DNA from: an uncultured Solirubrobacterales bacterium
GTDB lineage: Bacteria; Actinomycetota; Thermoleophilia; Solirubrobacterales; 70-9
Reading direction: 5' to 3'
Length of the DNA stretch: 13,971 nucleotides
NCBI GenBank assembly: GCA_937910825.1
Contig: CALEMO010000380.1
Location: 1-13,971 of the forward strand
In this document: in pieces, positions 1-6,956 of the stretch
Layout: each line of letters opens with the position of its first letter
Position numbering within the stretch: position 1 is the first letter of the stretch
Position numbers and translations under genes: made by a program
The notes under the pieces: model-generated
What the model saw: only the letters and a program-made list of their open reading frames with translations
Told to the model about the DNA's origin: nothing
Databases searched by the model: none

Positions 1-1
1 G

Positions 2-322
2 CCCTTCTGGGGCGCCCTGGCGGACCTCGCCTCGGGTGCCGACCTCGCGGTCGCTCTGGCGGTCGTATCGGCCCACCGGGGCCAGGCTCTCGAAGGAGCG
101 GGTGGCAGGCCGCTGGTCTGTTTCGGCGAACTCGGGCTGACCGGGGATCTGCGCTACGTCGGTCACGCCGAACGGCGGGTCGCCGAAGCGGTCAAGTTTG
201 GCCTCGATCCGGTTATCGGACCGGGCTCAGGCGAGCGCTTGCCGGGCCTCGTCAGTTGCTCGACCCTGCGCCAGGCGGTCAAGCGAAGCTTTGAGGCTGC
301 GCCGCGTATCGCTGCGGCCTGA
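2..322 (+). CDS. radA: DNA repair protein RadA, C-terminal part (5' truncated by window edge)
   Basis: The frame is open from the left edge and gives about 106 residues ending in TGA. It reads as the Lon-protease-like C-terminal domain of RadA (Sms), with the ADLAVALAVVSAHRG helix, the strand-turn FGELGLTGDLRYVGHAERR and the AAKxGF-like segment EAVKFGLDPVIGPG. RadA is a RecA-like ATPase and branch-migration helicase that helps process recombination intermediates; its zinc finger, Walker motifs and KNRFG motif lie off the window. It sits directly upstream of disA, as in Bacillus and actinobacteria, where RadA is known to restrain DisA activity. The 99 bp to disA contain a separate promoter, so the two genes need not be strictly co-transcribed. 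Identity rests on this domain plus the neighbour, and is fairly secure. Confidence 0.87.
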   Translation, partial: PFWGALADLASGADLAVALAVVSAHRGQALEGAGGRPLVCFGELGLTGDLRYVGHAERRVAEAVKFGLDPVIGPGSGERLPGLVSCSTLRQAVKRSFEAAPRIAAA

Positions 323-406
323 TTCGGCCCTTCGCAGCGCCAAGCTGGGGAGCGACTCGCAACGGTCGTCCCGAAAACGCGCCAGACCGCATTAACAAGC
401 GAAATC

Positions 407-422
407 TGGCATAATAGCCGGA
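407..422 (+). promoter_or_regulatory. Extended -10 promoter giving a leaderless disA transcript
   Basis: TG at 407-408, one base, then CATAAT at 410-415 matches an extended -10 (TGnTATAAT) in five of the six hexamer positions. Seven bases past the hexamer is A422, the first base of the disA ATG, so the predicted mRNA begins at or within a base or two of the start codon. No -35 stands out at the usual distance, which is compatible with an extended -10, and no Shine-Dalgarno precedes the ATG. Leaderless genes are common in actinobacteria. Confidence 0.55.
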
Positions 423-1534
423 TGAGTCGAGCCGTAGAAACTGATCTTTCGCACCTTTCAGAGCGTCAGGATCCGAGGCTTTTGCGCGCTATTGACGCGG
501 TAGCTCCGGGTACCAATCTGCGCGAAGGAATCGATCAGATCGTCCATGCCAGGACCGGCGGGTTGATCGTCGTCGGCGAGACCGAAGACTTCGCATTCAT
601 GCTTTCGGGTGGCATCCGGCTGGATATCGACTATACGCCGGCGATGCTCTATCAGGTCGCAAAAATGGACGGTGCGATTCTGGTCAATCGCGACGCGACG
701 AAGATCACCTGGGCCAACGTCCAGATGATGCCCGATCCGACCATCCATTCCTCCGAGACCGGCACCCGCCACCGCACGGCCGAAAGGATCTCGAAGCAGG
801 TCGATGCCCTTGTCGTCGCCATTTCGCAGCGCCGCGAAGTCGTATCGCTCTACCTCGACGGCATGAAGTACATCCTTCAGGACATCCCGTCCGTGCTCGC
901 CAAGTCGAATCAGGCGCTGGCGACGCTGAACAAGTACCGCTCGAGGCTGGACGAGCTTTCCGATCGGCTGTCCCGGGCCGAGTTCAACGGCGGGGTGGTC
1001 CTTTATGACGCGCTTGCCGTGCTGCAGCGCTCCGAACTCGTTTCACGCATGGCGATCGAAGTCGAGCGCTACATCGTTGAACTCGGGACCGAGGGGCGCC
1101 TTATGGAAATGCAGCTCGAAGAAACGATGGTCGGCGTAGCCGCGGAGCGTTCGGCCCTGATCCGCGACTACTCGGTAGTAGATACAGAAGAAAACCTTCA
1201 GATCGTGGCCGAGCAGGTTTCGTCGCTTTCCCATCAGGACGTGCTTGATTTTGGCAGCCTTGCCGAAATCCTCGGCTATGACCGCAAGCTGAACACCCTT
1301 GACTTCCCGATTGAGCCACGCGGCTACCGACTGCTCGGCAACGTTCCCCGTCTTCCCAGACTCGTCGTCCAGAAGATCGTCCAGCAGTTCGGCAGCCTCG
1401 ATGAAGCTCTCAGGGCTCCCGACCAGGAACTGGCGTCGGTGGACGGCGTGGGCCCTTCCCGCGCCAAGGAGATCCGCGAGGGCGTTCGCCGGCTCCAGGA
1501 GTCGGCCCAATCTGACCATTTTTTGAATACATGA
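422..1534 (+). CDS. disA: DNA integrity scanning diadenylate cyclase DisA
   Basis: This 370-residue protein condenses two ATP into cyclic di-AMP. The N-terminal DAC domain (about residues 10-150) carries the catalytic DGA motif at D83-G84-A85 in KMDGAILVNRD and the ATP-binding GTRHRTAER motif at 114-122. A helical linker follows, and a C-terminal helix-hairpin-helix DNA-binding domain (about 310-360) contains VDGVGPSRAKEIREG. Length and domain order match known octameric DisA proteins, which scan DNA for branched structures and reduce c-di-AMP output when they find them. The ATG at 422 is preceded by no ribosome-binding site but by a well-placed extended -10, so translation is probably leaderless. 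All catalytic residues are present. The upstream radA partner supports the call. Confidence 0.97.
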   Translation: MSRAVETDLSHLSERQDPRLLRAIDAVAPGTNLREGIDQIVHARTGGLIVVGETEDFAFMLSGGIRLDIDYTPAMLYQVAKMDGAILVNRDATKITWANVQMMPDPTIHSSETGTRHRTAERISKQVDALVVAISQRREVVSLYLDGMKYILQDIPSVLAKSNQALATLNKYRSRLDELSDRLSRAEFNGGVVLYDALAVLQRSELVSRMAIEVERYIVELGTEGRLMEMQLEETMVGVAAERSALIRDYSVVDTEENLQIVAEQVSSLSHQDVLDFGSLAEILGYDRKLNTLDFPIEPRGYRLLGNVPRLPRLVVQKIVQQFGSLDEALRAPDQELASVDGVGPSRAKEIREGVRRLQESAQSDHFLNT

Positions 1535-1557
1535 CGGCATTGCCGTCGCTACGAAGC

Positions 1558-1564
1558 AAAGGAG
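1558..1564 (+). promoter_or_regulatory. Ribosome-binding site AAAGGAG ahead of carD
   Basis: A strong AAAGGAG lies 25 bases before the GTG at 1590, too far to serve it. It is 7 bases before an in-frame ATT at 1572 and 4 before an in-frame CTG at 1569. Either would add six or seven residues (ISDSEAV...). This site is the main evidence for a non-standard carD start. Confidence 0.5.
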
Positions 1565-1589
1565 CATTCTGATTTCTGATTCAGAAGCA

Positions 1590-2153
1590 GTGAAAGAAGA
1601 CGGTCTCGAGGAAGTTGAAGCCGAGCCTTACGTTTATGATTTCGAGGAGGGCGACAAGGTCGTTTACCCGCACCACGGCGCCGGAGTTGTCCTGAAGAAG
1701 GAAAGCACCGAGTTGCTGGGCGAGACCCGCGAGTATCTGACGATCAAGATCCTGCACAACGATCTGACCGTCAAGGTCCCGACCGAAAATGCCGGCATCG
1801 CCGGCCTGCGTCCCGTAATCGACGAAGACGAGATCAAGAAGGTCATTTCGGTCCTTTCCGACGAAGTTTCGGACATGCCGAAGAACTGGAACCGGCGCTT
1901 CAAATACAACAAGGAAAAGATCAAGACCGGCAACGTCTTCGAGCTCGCGGAGGTTGTGCGCAACCTCGCGCTTCGTGAGATGGAGAAGGGCCTCTCGACC
2001 GGGGAGAAACAGATGTACACCCGGGCTAAGAAGATCCTTGCTTCCGAGTTCATGTACGCCCTGGACAAGGACGAAGAGGGCGCCGAGAGCTACCTGAACG
2101 GCCTGCTCGAAGAGCGTTTCGAGGCCTCCGTGGCTGCGGCGGCAGCCGCCTGA
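1590..2153 (+). CDS. carD: CarD family RNA-polymerase-binding transcription regulator
   Basis: CarD binds the RNA polymerase beta subunit and stabilises the open promoter complex, notably at rRNA promoters. The Tudor-like RNAP-interaction domain (about residues 17-80, from the GTG start) includes GDKVVYPHHGAGVV. The helical DNA-binding domain begins at MPKNWNRRFKYNKEKIKTG, whose Trp100 corresponds to the minor-groove wedge Trp of mycobacterial CarD. The GLSTGEKQMYTRAKKILASE segment is also typical. The protein is 187 residues against about 160 in mycobacteria, with an acidic N-terminal extension and an Ala-rich tail. The start is uncertain: GTG 1590 has no good ribosome site, whereas AAAGGAG at 1558-1564 sits ideally ahead of in-frame ATT 1572 or CTG 1569. 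It lies 55 bp after disA and abuts ispD. Confidence 0.95.
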   Translation: MKEDGLEEVEAEPYVYDFEEGDKVVYPHHGAGVVLKKESTELLGETREYLTIKILHNDLTVKVPTENAGIAGLRPVIDEDEIKKVISVLSDEVSDMPKNWNRRFKYNKEKIKTGNVFELAEVVRNLALREMEKGLSTGEKQMYTRAKKILASEFMYALDKDEEGAESYLNGLLEERFEASVAAAAAA

Positions 2154-2185
2154 CCGGGAAGCGCCGGCAAGTTTCCGCCACCGGG

Positions 2186-2842
2186 TTGATAGTGGCCGCC
2201 GGATCCGGGCTCAGGCTCGGGGTCGGTGTGCCCAAGGCCCTGGTCACCGTCGGCGACCGTCCGATGTATGAATGGTCGCTCATGGCCTTTCGCGATGCCC
2301 GGACCGTCGAGCAGATAGTGCTCGCGGTGCCGCCGGGCCGCCAGCCCGACTTCAGTGCCTCCGGGGTCATGCTGGTTGAGGGCGGGTCGTCCCGCTCCCG
2401 CTCGGTTGCGAATGGTCTTGCCGCGGCGGAGAATGAATTCCTGGTCGTGCACGATGCTGCAAGGCCTCTGGTGAGCCCTCAACTGATCGACCGCGCTGTA
2501 GAGGCGCTACGGGAGTCACCCGAACTCGACGCAGTGGTGACCGCCGCGCCGGTGACAGACACTGTGAAGCGGGTGGACGAGAATGGCACTGTGGTTGAAA
2601 CGCTCGATCGCAGCACGCTTCGTGCGGTCCAGACCCCCCAGGTGTTCAGGACGGCTGCGCTCCGGGACGCGATCGCAAAGGGCGACCTCGAGAACGCGAC
2701 CGACGACGCCTTTCTGATCGAATCCGCGGGCGGCAGGGTAGCCGTGCTGGATTCACCTGCTTCCAACATCAAAGTAACGGTCGCCTCCGATATCGACCTG
2801 GCTGAACATCTGATGTCCTCAATCAAGGAAATTTCGAATTGA
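2186..2842 (+). CDS. ispD: 2-C-methyl-D-erythritol 4-phosphate cytidylyltransferase
   Basis: IspD joins MEP and CTP to give CDP-methylerythritol plus pyrophosphate, the third step of the non-mevalonate isoprenoid pathway. The CTP-binding loop is IVAAGSGLRLG with VPKAL at the very N-terminus. Further family signatures are VHDAARPLVSP (88-98), VQTPQVFR (148-155), ATDDAFLIE (171-179) and SNIKVTVASD (193-202). From TTG 2186 the protein is 218 residues and begins directly at the first beta strand, slightly short. The frame is open upstream through the carD stop but offers only a CTG at 2150, which overlaps that stop, so the true start may be that CTG and add twelve residues. No clear ribosome site is seen for either. 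It is coupled downstream to the PHP gene. Confidence 0.93.
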   Translation: MIVAAGSGLRLGVGVPKALVTVGDRPMYEWSLMAFRDARTVEQIVLAVPPGRQPDFSASGVMLVEGGSSRSRSVANGLAAAENEFLVVHDAARPLVSPQLIDRAVEALRESPELDAVVTAAPVTDTVKRVDENGTVVETLDRSTLRAVQTPQVFRTAALRDAIAKGDLENATDDAFLIESAGGRVAVLDSPASNIKVTVASDIDLAEHLMSSIKEISN

Positions 2843-3681
2843 TCACTGACTACCACCTCCACCTGCGCCCGGACGAGCTTGGCGCCACCGCTGAAGACCA
2901 CTTCACACCAGCCAACATCGACCGCTACCTGGACGCGGCCTCTGAAGCCGGCGTCGGCGATCTCGGTTGTGCCGAGCACATGTACCGCTTCACGGAGGCC
3001 CTCAAAGTCTGGAGCCACCCTTTCTGGCAGGAGTGGGCGATGGATGACCTCGACATGTACTGCGACGTTGTCTCGGCCAGTCCGATGAAGCTTGGTATTG
3101 AGGCGGACTTCGTGGCCGGGGCGGAAGACCGACTTTCGAACATGCTCGAGCTCCGTCCTTTCGAATTCGTGGTCGGTTCGGTCCACTTCATCGGTGACCG
3201 CTCGCTCGATACCGAGGAGTACTCCGTCTGGGACGATCGCAGTGACCCGGACGAAATCTGGCGAAGGTACTTCGAGACCGTCGCCGAAGCTGCCCGGTCC
3301 GGCCTTTTCGACATCGTCGCCCACCCCGACCTGGTCAAGGTCTGGGGGCGTTCACAGCAACTTCCGGGCAAGGACCCCCGCTTCTTCTACGAGCCGGCTG
3401 TTGAAGCGATCGCTGAGGCTGACGTCGCGGTCGAGGTCTCGACTGCCGGGTTCCGCAAGGCAGTCAACGAGATGTATCCGTCTTCGGCGTTCATGGAGAT
3501 GTGCGTCGAGGCCGGAACCAGCTTTGCGTTGTCTTCGGACGCGCACTCTGCCGACCAGATCGGCTATGGCTACGACCGGGCGATCGAATTCCTCGCGGGG
3601 CACGGTGTGACTGAGCTGGCCACCTTCAATGAGCGGCAGCGCAGCTTGCAGCCGATCGGCGAGAAGGTCGAGACAGCTTGA
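2839..3681 (+). CDS. PHP-domain phosphatase, histidinol-phosphatase type
   Basis: This 280-residue PHP-superfamily metal-dependent phosphoesterase resembles the HisK/HisJ histidinol-phosphatase branch. Likely metal ligands are H6 and H8 in DYHLHL, E46-H47 in CAEHMYRF, E88 in GIEADF, H116 in GSVHF, H162 and D164 in VAHPDL, and D234 and H236 in SSDAHS, so the trinuclear site appears intact. The STAGFRKAVNEMYPS stretch is also typical of histidinol phosphatases. The TTG start overlaps the ispD stop (TTGA) and has a good AAGGAA ribosome site at 2825-2830. Its position between ispD and ispF is odd for a histidine enzyme, because no other his gene is visible. The substrate could instead be another phosphate ester. 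Family is sure; substrate is inferred. Confidence 0.85.
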   Translation: MITDYHLHLRPDELGATAEDHFTPANIDRYLDAASEAGVGDLGCAEHMYRFTEALKVWSHPFWQEWAMDDLDMYCDVVSASPMKLGIEADFVAGAEDRLSNMLELRPFEFVVGSVHFIGDRSLDTEEYSVWDDRSDPDEIWRRYFETVAEAARSGLFDIVAHPDLVKVWGRSQQLPGKDPRFFYEPAVEAIAEADVAVEVSTAGFRKAVNEMYPSSAFMEMCVEAGTSFALSSDAHSADQIGYGYDRAIEFLAGHGVTELATFNERQRSLQPIGEKVETA

Positions 3682-4130
3682 GCACGGGCATCGGATACGA
3701 CAGTCACCGCTTTGCCGATGGCCGCGCCCTGATCCTGGGCGGCGTCGAGATTCCCTACGAGAAAGGCCTCGCCGGACATTCCGATGCCGACGTGGTCACG
3801 CATGCCGTTATCGATGCTCTGCTGGGAGCCGCCGGTCTGGGGGATATCGGCGAGCTGTTTCCCGACACCGATGGTGCCTGGGAGGGAGCGGATTCGATCG
3901 AGCTCCTGCGGACGGTGACCGGCATGGTCCGCGGAGCAATCGAGAACATCGATCTGACCGTGATCTGCGAACAGCCGAAGCTTGCGCCTTTCAAATCCGA
4001 AATCGCGCTCTCGATCAGCAGGGTGACTTCGGCCCGGGTCAACGTCAAGGCGACGACAAACGAAGGCATGGGCTGGATCGGACGGGGCGAAGGCATCGCC
4101 TGCATGGCAGTCGCTTCGATCGCAGCCTGA
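3678..4130 (+). CDS. ispF: 2-C-methyl-D-erythritol 2,4-cyclodiphosphate synthase
   Basis: IspF cyclises CDP-methylerythritol 2-phosphate to MEcPP with release of CMP, two steps after IspD. The protein is 150 residues, close to the family norm of about 160, and normally a homotrimer. Metal ligands D8 and H10 are in GIGYDSHRF, H42 is in VVTHAVIDALLGA, and the conserved AGHSDAD loop is at 32-38. The C-terminal NVKATTNEGMGWIGRGEGIA is the family signature that binds the cytidine nucleotide. The TTG start overlaps the stop of the PHP gene in a TTGA tetranucleotide, as in the preceding pair, and GAGAAGG at 3661-3667 can act as ribosome site. Catalytically complete. Confidence 0.96.
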   Translation: MSTGIGYDSHRFADGRALILGGVEIPYEKGLAGHSDADVVTHAVIDALLGAAGLGDIGELFPDTDGAWEGADSIELLRTVTGMVRGAIENIDLTVICEQPKLAPFKSEIALSISRVTSARVNVKATTNEGMGWIGRGEGIACMAVASIAA

Positions 4131-4147
4131 GTCAATATGGTCGCCGG

Positions 4148-5752
4148 ATGCTAGACAGGATTCTCAGCGGGGTGTCCGACGCCGCCTTCCAGGTCAAGGT
4201 GCTCTCGAAGACCGGAATCCTCTCGCCGATGAGGCCGGACAAGACCGCGAAGGTCATCTCAACGCTGGTCGGTGGTGGCACCACCCCGGCAACCGCGATC
4301 AGGGTCGCCGCAATAAAACACCCCGACAGCGTCTTTATCGTCGACGAGCGCGGGTCGCTCACCTACTGCGATGTGGACGAGCGCACCACCCGGCTTGCCC
4401 AGTCGCTGCGTGGTCTCGGGATCGCAGCCGAAGACGGCGTCGGCATCATGTGCCGCAACCATCGCGGCTTCATCGAGACCAACCTGGCTGCAGCCAAGCT
4501 CGGGGCAACGGCACTGCTCCTGAATACGATGTTCTCCGGGCCACAGCTTGCCGAGGTCGTTGAGAGGGAGGGCCCCAAGGTTCTCATCTACGACGAAGAG
4601 TTCGAAGGGCTGCTCGAAGGTGTACCGGAGCAAGTGACCCGGGTCACCGCATTCAGCGACGCTTCCCCGAAACTGGATCTCGAGAGCCTGATCGAATCCG
4701 GCAGCAGCGAAGACCTCAGCTGGCCGGAAGTCCAGTCGAAGTTCATCATTCTCACATCGGGAACCACCGGAACCCCCAAAGGCGCGCAGCGAAACAGTCC
4801 GAAGGGACTCTCGGGCCTGGCCGGCCTGCTCGACCGGATACCCCACCGCAGCGGCGAGACAATGGTGATCGCGGCTCCGCTCTTTCACTCCTGGGGCTTC
4901 ATCAATTCGGTGTTTGCTCTGACCCTGGGGGCGACCATCGTCCTTGACCGGCGCTTCGAAGCCGAGCAGACGATGAGGAGGATCGACGAGCACGACGCGG
5001 ATGTCCTGGTAGCGGTGCCGGTGATGCTTCAGAGCATCCTCGAGCTGCCCGAAGACGTCCAGAGCAGCTTCAGGGCATCGAACCTGAAGCTCACGACCCT
5101 TTCCGGATCGGCCCTTCCCGGAGGCCTCGCCACCGCCTGGATGGACCGCTACGGCGAGAACGTTTACAACCTCTACGGATCCACCGAGGTCGCTTTCGTC
5201 TCGATCGCAATCCCTGAAGACCTCAGGCTCGACGCAGCGACCGCCGGCCGCATGCCTCACGGTACTTCGATCAGGCTGGTTGATGAGAACGGTCGAGATG
5301 TGGCCCCTGGCGAAACCGGCCGGATCTTCGTCAGCAACGGCATGACTTTCGAGGGATATACAGGCGGTGGCACCAAGGACAACCTCGGTGACTACATCTC
5401 CAGTGGAGACGTGGGGCACTTCGACGATCGCGGGTTGCTATTCATCGACGGGCGTGACGACGAGATGATCGTCTCCGGCGGCGAGAATGTTTTTCCTGGC
5501 GAAGTCGAAGAACTGCTCGCCGGTCACGACCATGTGGTCGAGGTTGCGGTGGTCGGCATAACAGACCCCAAATTCGGCCAGAGGCTCAAGGCATTCGTGG
5601 TGGCCAGGGAAGGAACCGTGCTCTCCGAGGCCGAGCTGAAGGACTACGTCAAGGCGAATCTGGCTTCGTTCAAGGCGCCAAAAGAAGTCGTCTTCTTGGA
5701 TGAACTACCGCGTAATGCCACCGGCAAGGTTCTAAAACGGTCTCTCGCGTAG
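4148..5752 (+). CDS. AMP-forming acyl-CoA synthetase (long-chain fatty acid-CoA ligase type)
   Basis: A 534-residue member of the ANL adenylating superfamily that activates a carboxylic acid with ATP and transfers it to CoA. The P-loop LTSGTTGTPKGA lies at 202-213, the A5 motif NLYGSTE at 341-347, the nucleotide-binding ISSGDVG around 418-423, the hinge DGRDDEMI around 434-441 and the catalytic lysine K527 in PRNATGKVLK. The N-terminal extension before the first core strand resembles actinobacterial FadD proteins that act on long-chain fatty acids, but acyl preference cannot be read from the sequence. The frame stays open far upstream; ATG 4148 is chosen because homology begins there and the upstream part overlaps ispF in another frame. 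It follows ispF by 17 bp, in a place where actinobacteria usually have cysS. Confidence 0.92.
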   Translation: MLDRILSGVSDAAFQVKVLSKTGILSPMRPDKTAKVISTLVGGGTTPATAIRVAAIKHPDSVFIVDERGSLTYCDVDERTTRLAQSLRGLGIAAEDGVGIMCRNHRGFIETNLAAAKLGATALLLNTMFSGPQLAEVVEREGPKVLIYDEEFEGLLEGVPEQVTRVTAFSDASPKLDLESLIESGSSEDLSWPEVQSKFIILTSGTTGTPKGAQRNSPKGLSGLAGLLDRIPHRSGETMVIAAPLFHSWGFINSVFALTLGATIVLDRRFEAEQTMRRIDEHDADVLVAVPVMLQSILELPEDVQSSFRASNLKLTTLSGSALPGGLATAWMDRYGENVYNLYGSTEVAFVSIAIPEDLRLDAATAGRMPHGTSIRLVDENGRDVAPGETGRIFVSNGMTFEGYTGGGTKDNLGDYISSGDVGHFDDRGLLFIDGRDDEMIVSGGENVFPGEVEELLAGHDHVVEVAVVGITDPKFGQRLKAFVVAREGTVLSEAELKDYVKANLASFKAPKEVVFLDELPRNATGKVLKRSLA

Positions 5753-5768
5753 TAAGTTTGAGTCGTCG

Positions 5769-6935
5769 ATGAGCGATCCAACGCAAGCTCCGTCCGCGGA
5801 CGAGATGGGAAAGACGAACGGCCTGCCGGCCGAACTTCGTCAGGTCGAAGAAAATTCGGCCCGTATGAACGCCCGGATCGAGGCCTTCGCGAAGGAGTTG
5901 AACGAAGGAGAATCGAAGGCGCGCGCTGCCGAGCTGGCTGCCCGCGACTCCGAACTAAAAGCTCTGGCGACAGCGCGCGAAACCCTGGCCCAGGCAAAGA
6001 AGTTCGAAGCCGAAGCCGGTAAAGCCCGCGCCGAAGCAGCCACCGCAGACCAGCGCGTGGAACAGGCGAAGGTTGCGGCCGCCCAGGAAACGGCGCAGGC
6101 TCGAGAAGAGATCAAGGCCAAGGCGCGGGAGACCTTGCGCAAGCTGAGCGCCGAGGCACGCGAGAAGATCGAAGCTTCCCAGGCAGGGCGCCTCAAGGCC
6201 GAGGAGGCATTGAAGGACCTGGCCGAAAAGGATGCGAAAGTCAGAGAGGCCCAGGCAAAGGTCGAAGCCGAGCTGAAGCGCGTGGAGGGCAGTCTCAAGG
6301 AGGAGCGGGCAACCCGTGAAGAGGCACTGGGCAAGGTTGCCGCGGAAGGGGAAGAGCGCCTCGCCGCTCGCACCAAGAACCTTGAAGAAACTGCCGAGCG
6401 CCTGGCCAAAGAAGCCCGCCAGGCTGCCGAGCGGGAAGCTGTAAACCGGATTGAGGCCTCAGACGAGCGCACCCGCAAGGCTCAGGAACGCGCCGCCCGG
6501 GCCGAGGCTCACGCCAACGAATTCGAACAGCTTGCCCGACAGCGCATCAGCGAGATCGAAGCAGACATTGACCGGCGCGTCATGGAAGGCACCGAGCAGG
6601 TGCGCCAGGAGGCCGCCGAACGGGTCGAGGCCCTGATCGAGCGCTTCGGCCGCGAAGCCGAAGAAGACGCACGCAAGCGTGCTGACCAGCGGTTGCGCGA
6701 CGAAGACGAGCGCATCGCCCAAGAGGCCGAGCGCCGGGCTGATCTGGCAAAGCAGTCGGCAGATGACGAAGTACGGGCTGCGGCCGAACGTGCCCGTCAG
6801 GAAGCCCTCTCGGCCGCCTCCAGCACGGCCCCTGCATGGGAACGCTCAAAGCGGGGACCTGATGAAGACGATGGTTCTTCGACACCCAGGCGCCGTCGTG
6901 GTGGACCCGGTGCCGGTGGATACCGCACCTTCTGA
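5769..6935 (+). CDS. Large Ala/Glu/Arg-rich coiled-coil protein of unknown function
   Basis: I do not recognise a family. The 388-residue product is almost entirely a charged alpha-helical coiled coil (about residues 25-345) built from Ala, Glu, Arg and Lys in heptad-like register, with almost no Pro or Gly until the tail. The last 40 residues become disordered and basic (RSKRGPDEDDG, then PRRRRGGPGAGGYRTF). No signal peptide, membrane segment or enzymatic motif is visible, so it should be cytoplasmic. Candidate roles are a filament or scaffold, or a nucleic-acid or ribosome-associated factor given the basic Gly/Arg tail; none is proven. It begins 17 bp after the acyl-CoA synthetase and ends 21 bp before cysS, implying one operon. 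No strong ribosome site precedes ATG 5769. The opposite-strand frame is a composition artefact. Confidence 0.82.
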   Translation: MSDPTQAPSADEMGKTNGLPAELRQVEENSARMNARIEAFAKELNEGESKARAAELAARDSELKALATARETLAQAKKFEAEAGKARAEAATADQRVEQAKVAAAQETAQAREEIKAKARETLRKLSAEAREKIEASQAGRLKAEEALKDLAEKDAKVREAQAKVEAELKRVEGSLKEERATREEALGKVAAEGEERLAARTKNLEETAERLAKEARQAAEREAVNRIEASDERTRKAQERAARAEAHANEFEQLARQRISEIEADIDRRVMEGTEQVRQEAAERVEALIERFGREAEEDARKRADQRLRDEDERIAQEAERRADLAKQSADDEVRAAAERARQEALSAASSTAPAWERSKRGPDEDDGSSTPRRRRGGPGAGGYRTF

Positions 6936-6956
6936 TCAAGGGTCAGGGTCACTTTG

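Noticed and set aside
1533..1547. Hairpin GACGGC-ATT-GCCGTC at the disA stop
   Set aside because: A six-base-pair stem with no T-tract after it and the carD ribosome site close behind; not enough to call a terminator.
3629..4147. Upstream extension of the acyl-CoA synthetase frame
   Set aside because: It overlaps ispF in another frame, is Arg/Ser-rich and unlike the family; homology begins at the ATG at 4148.
4259..5419. Minus-strand 386-codon frame
   Set aside because: It lies entirely opposite the acyl-CoA synthetase, which has complete family motifs; the minus translation has no recognisable features.
5840..6478. Minus-strand 212-codon frame rich in Ser, Ala and Arg
   Set aside because: It is the antisense of the coiled-coil gene; biased GC-rich codons leave the opposite frame free of stops. 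No motifs or ribosome site.
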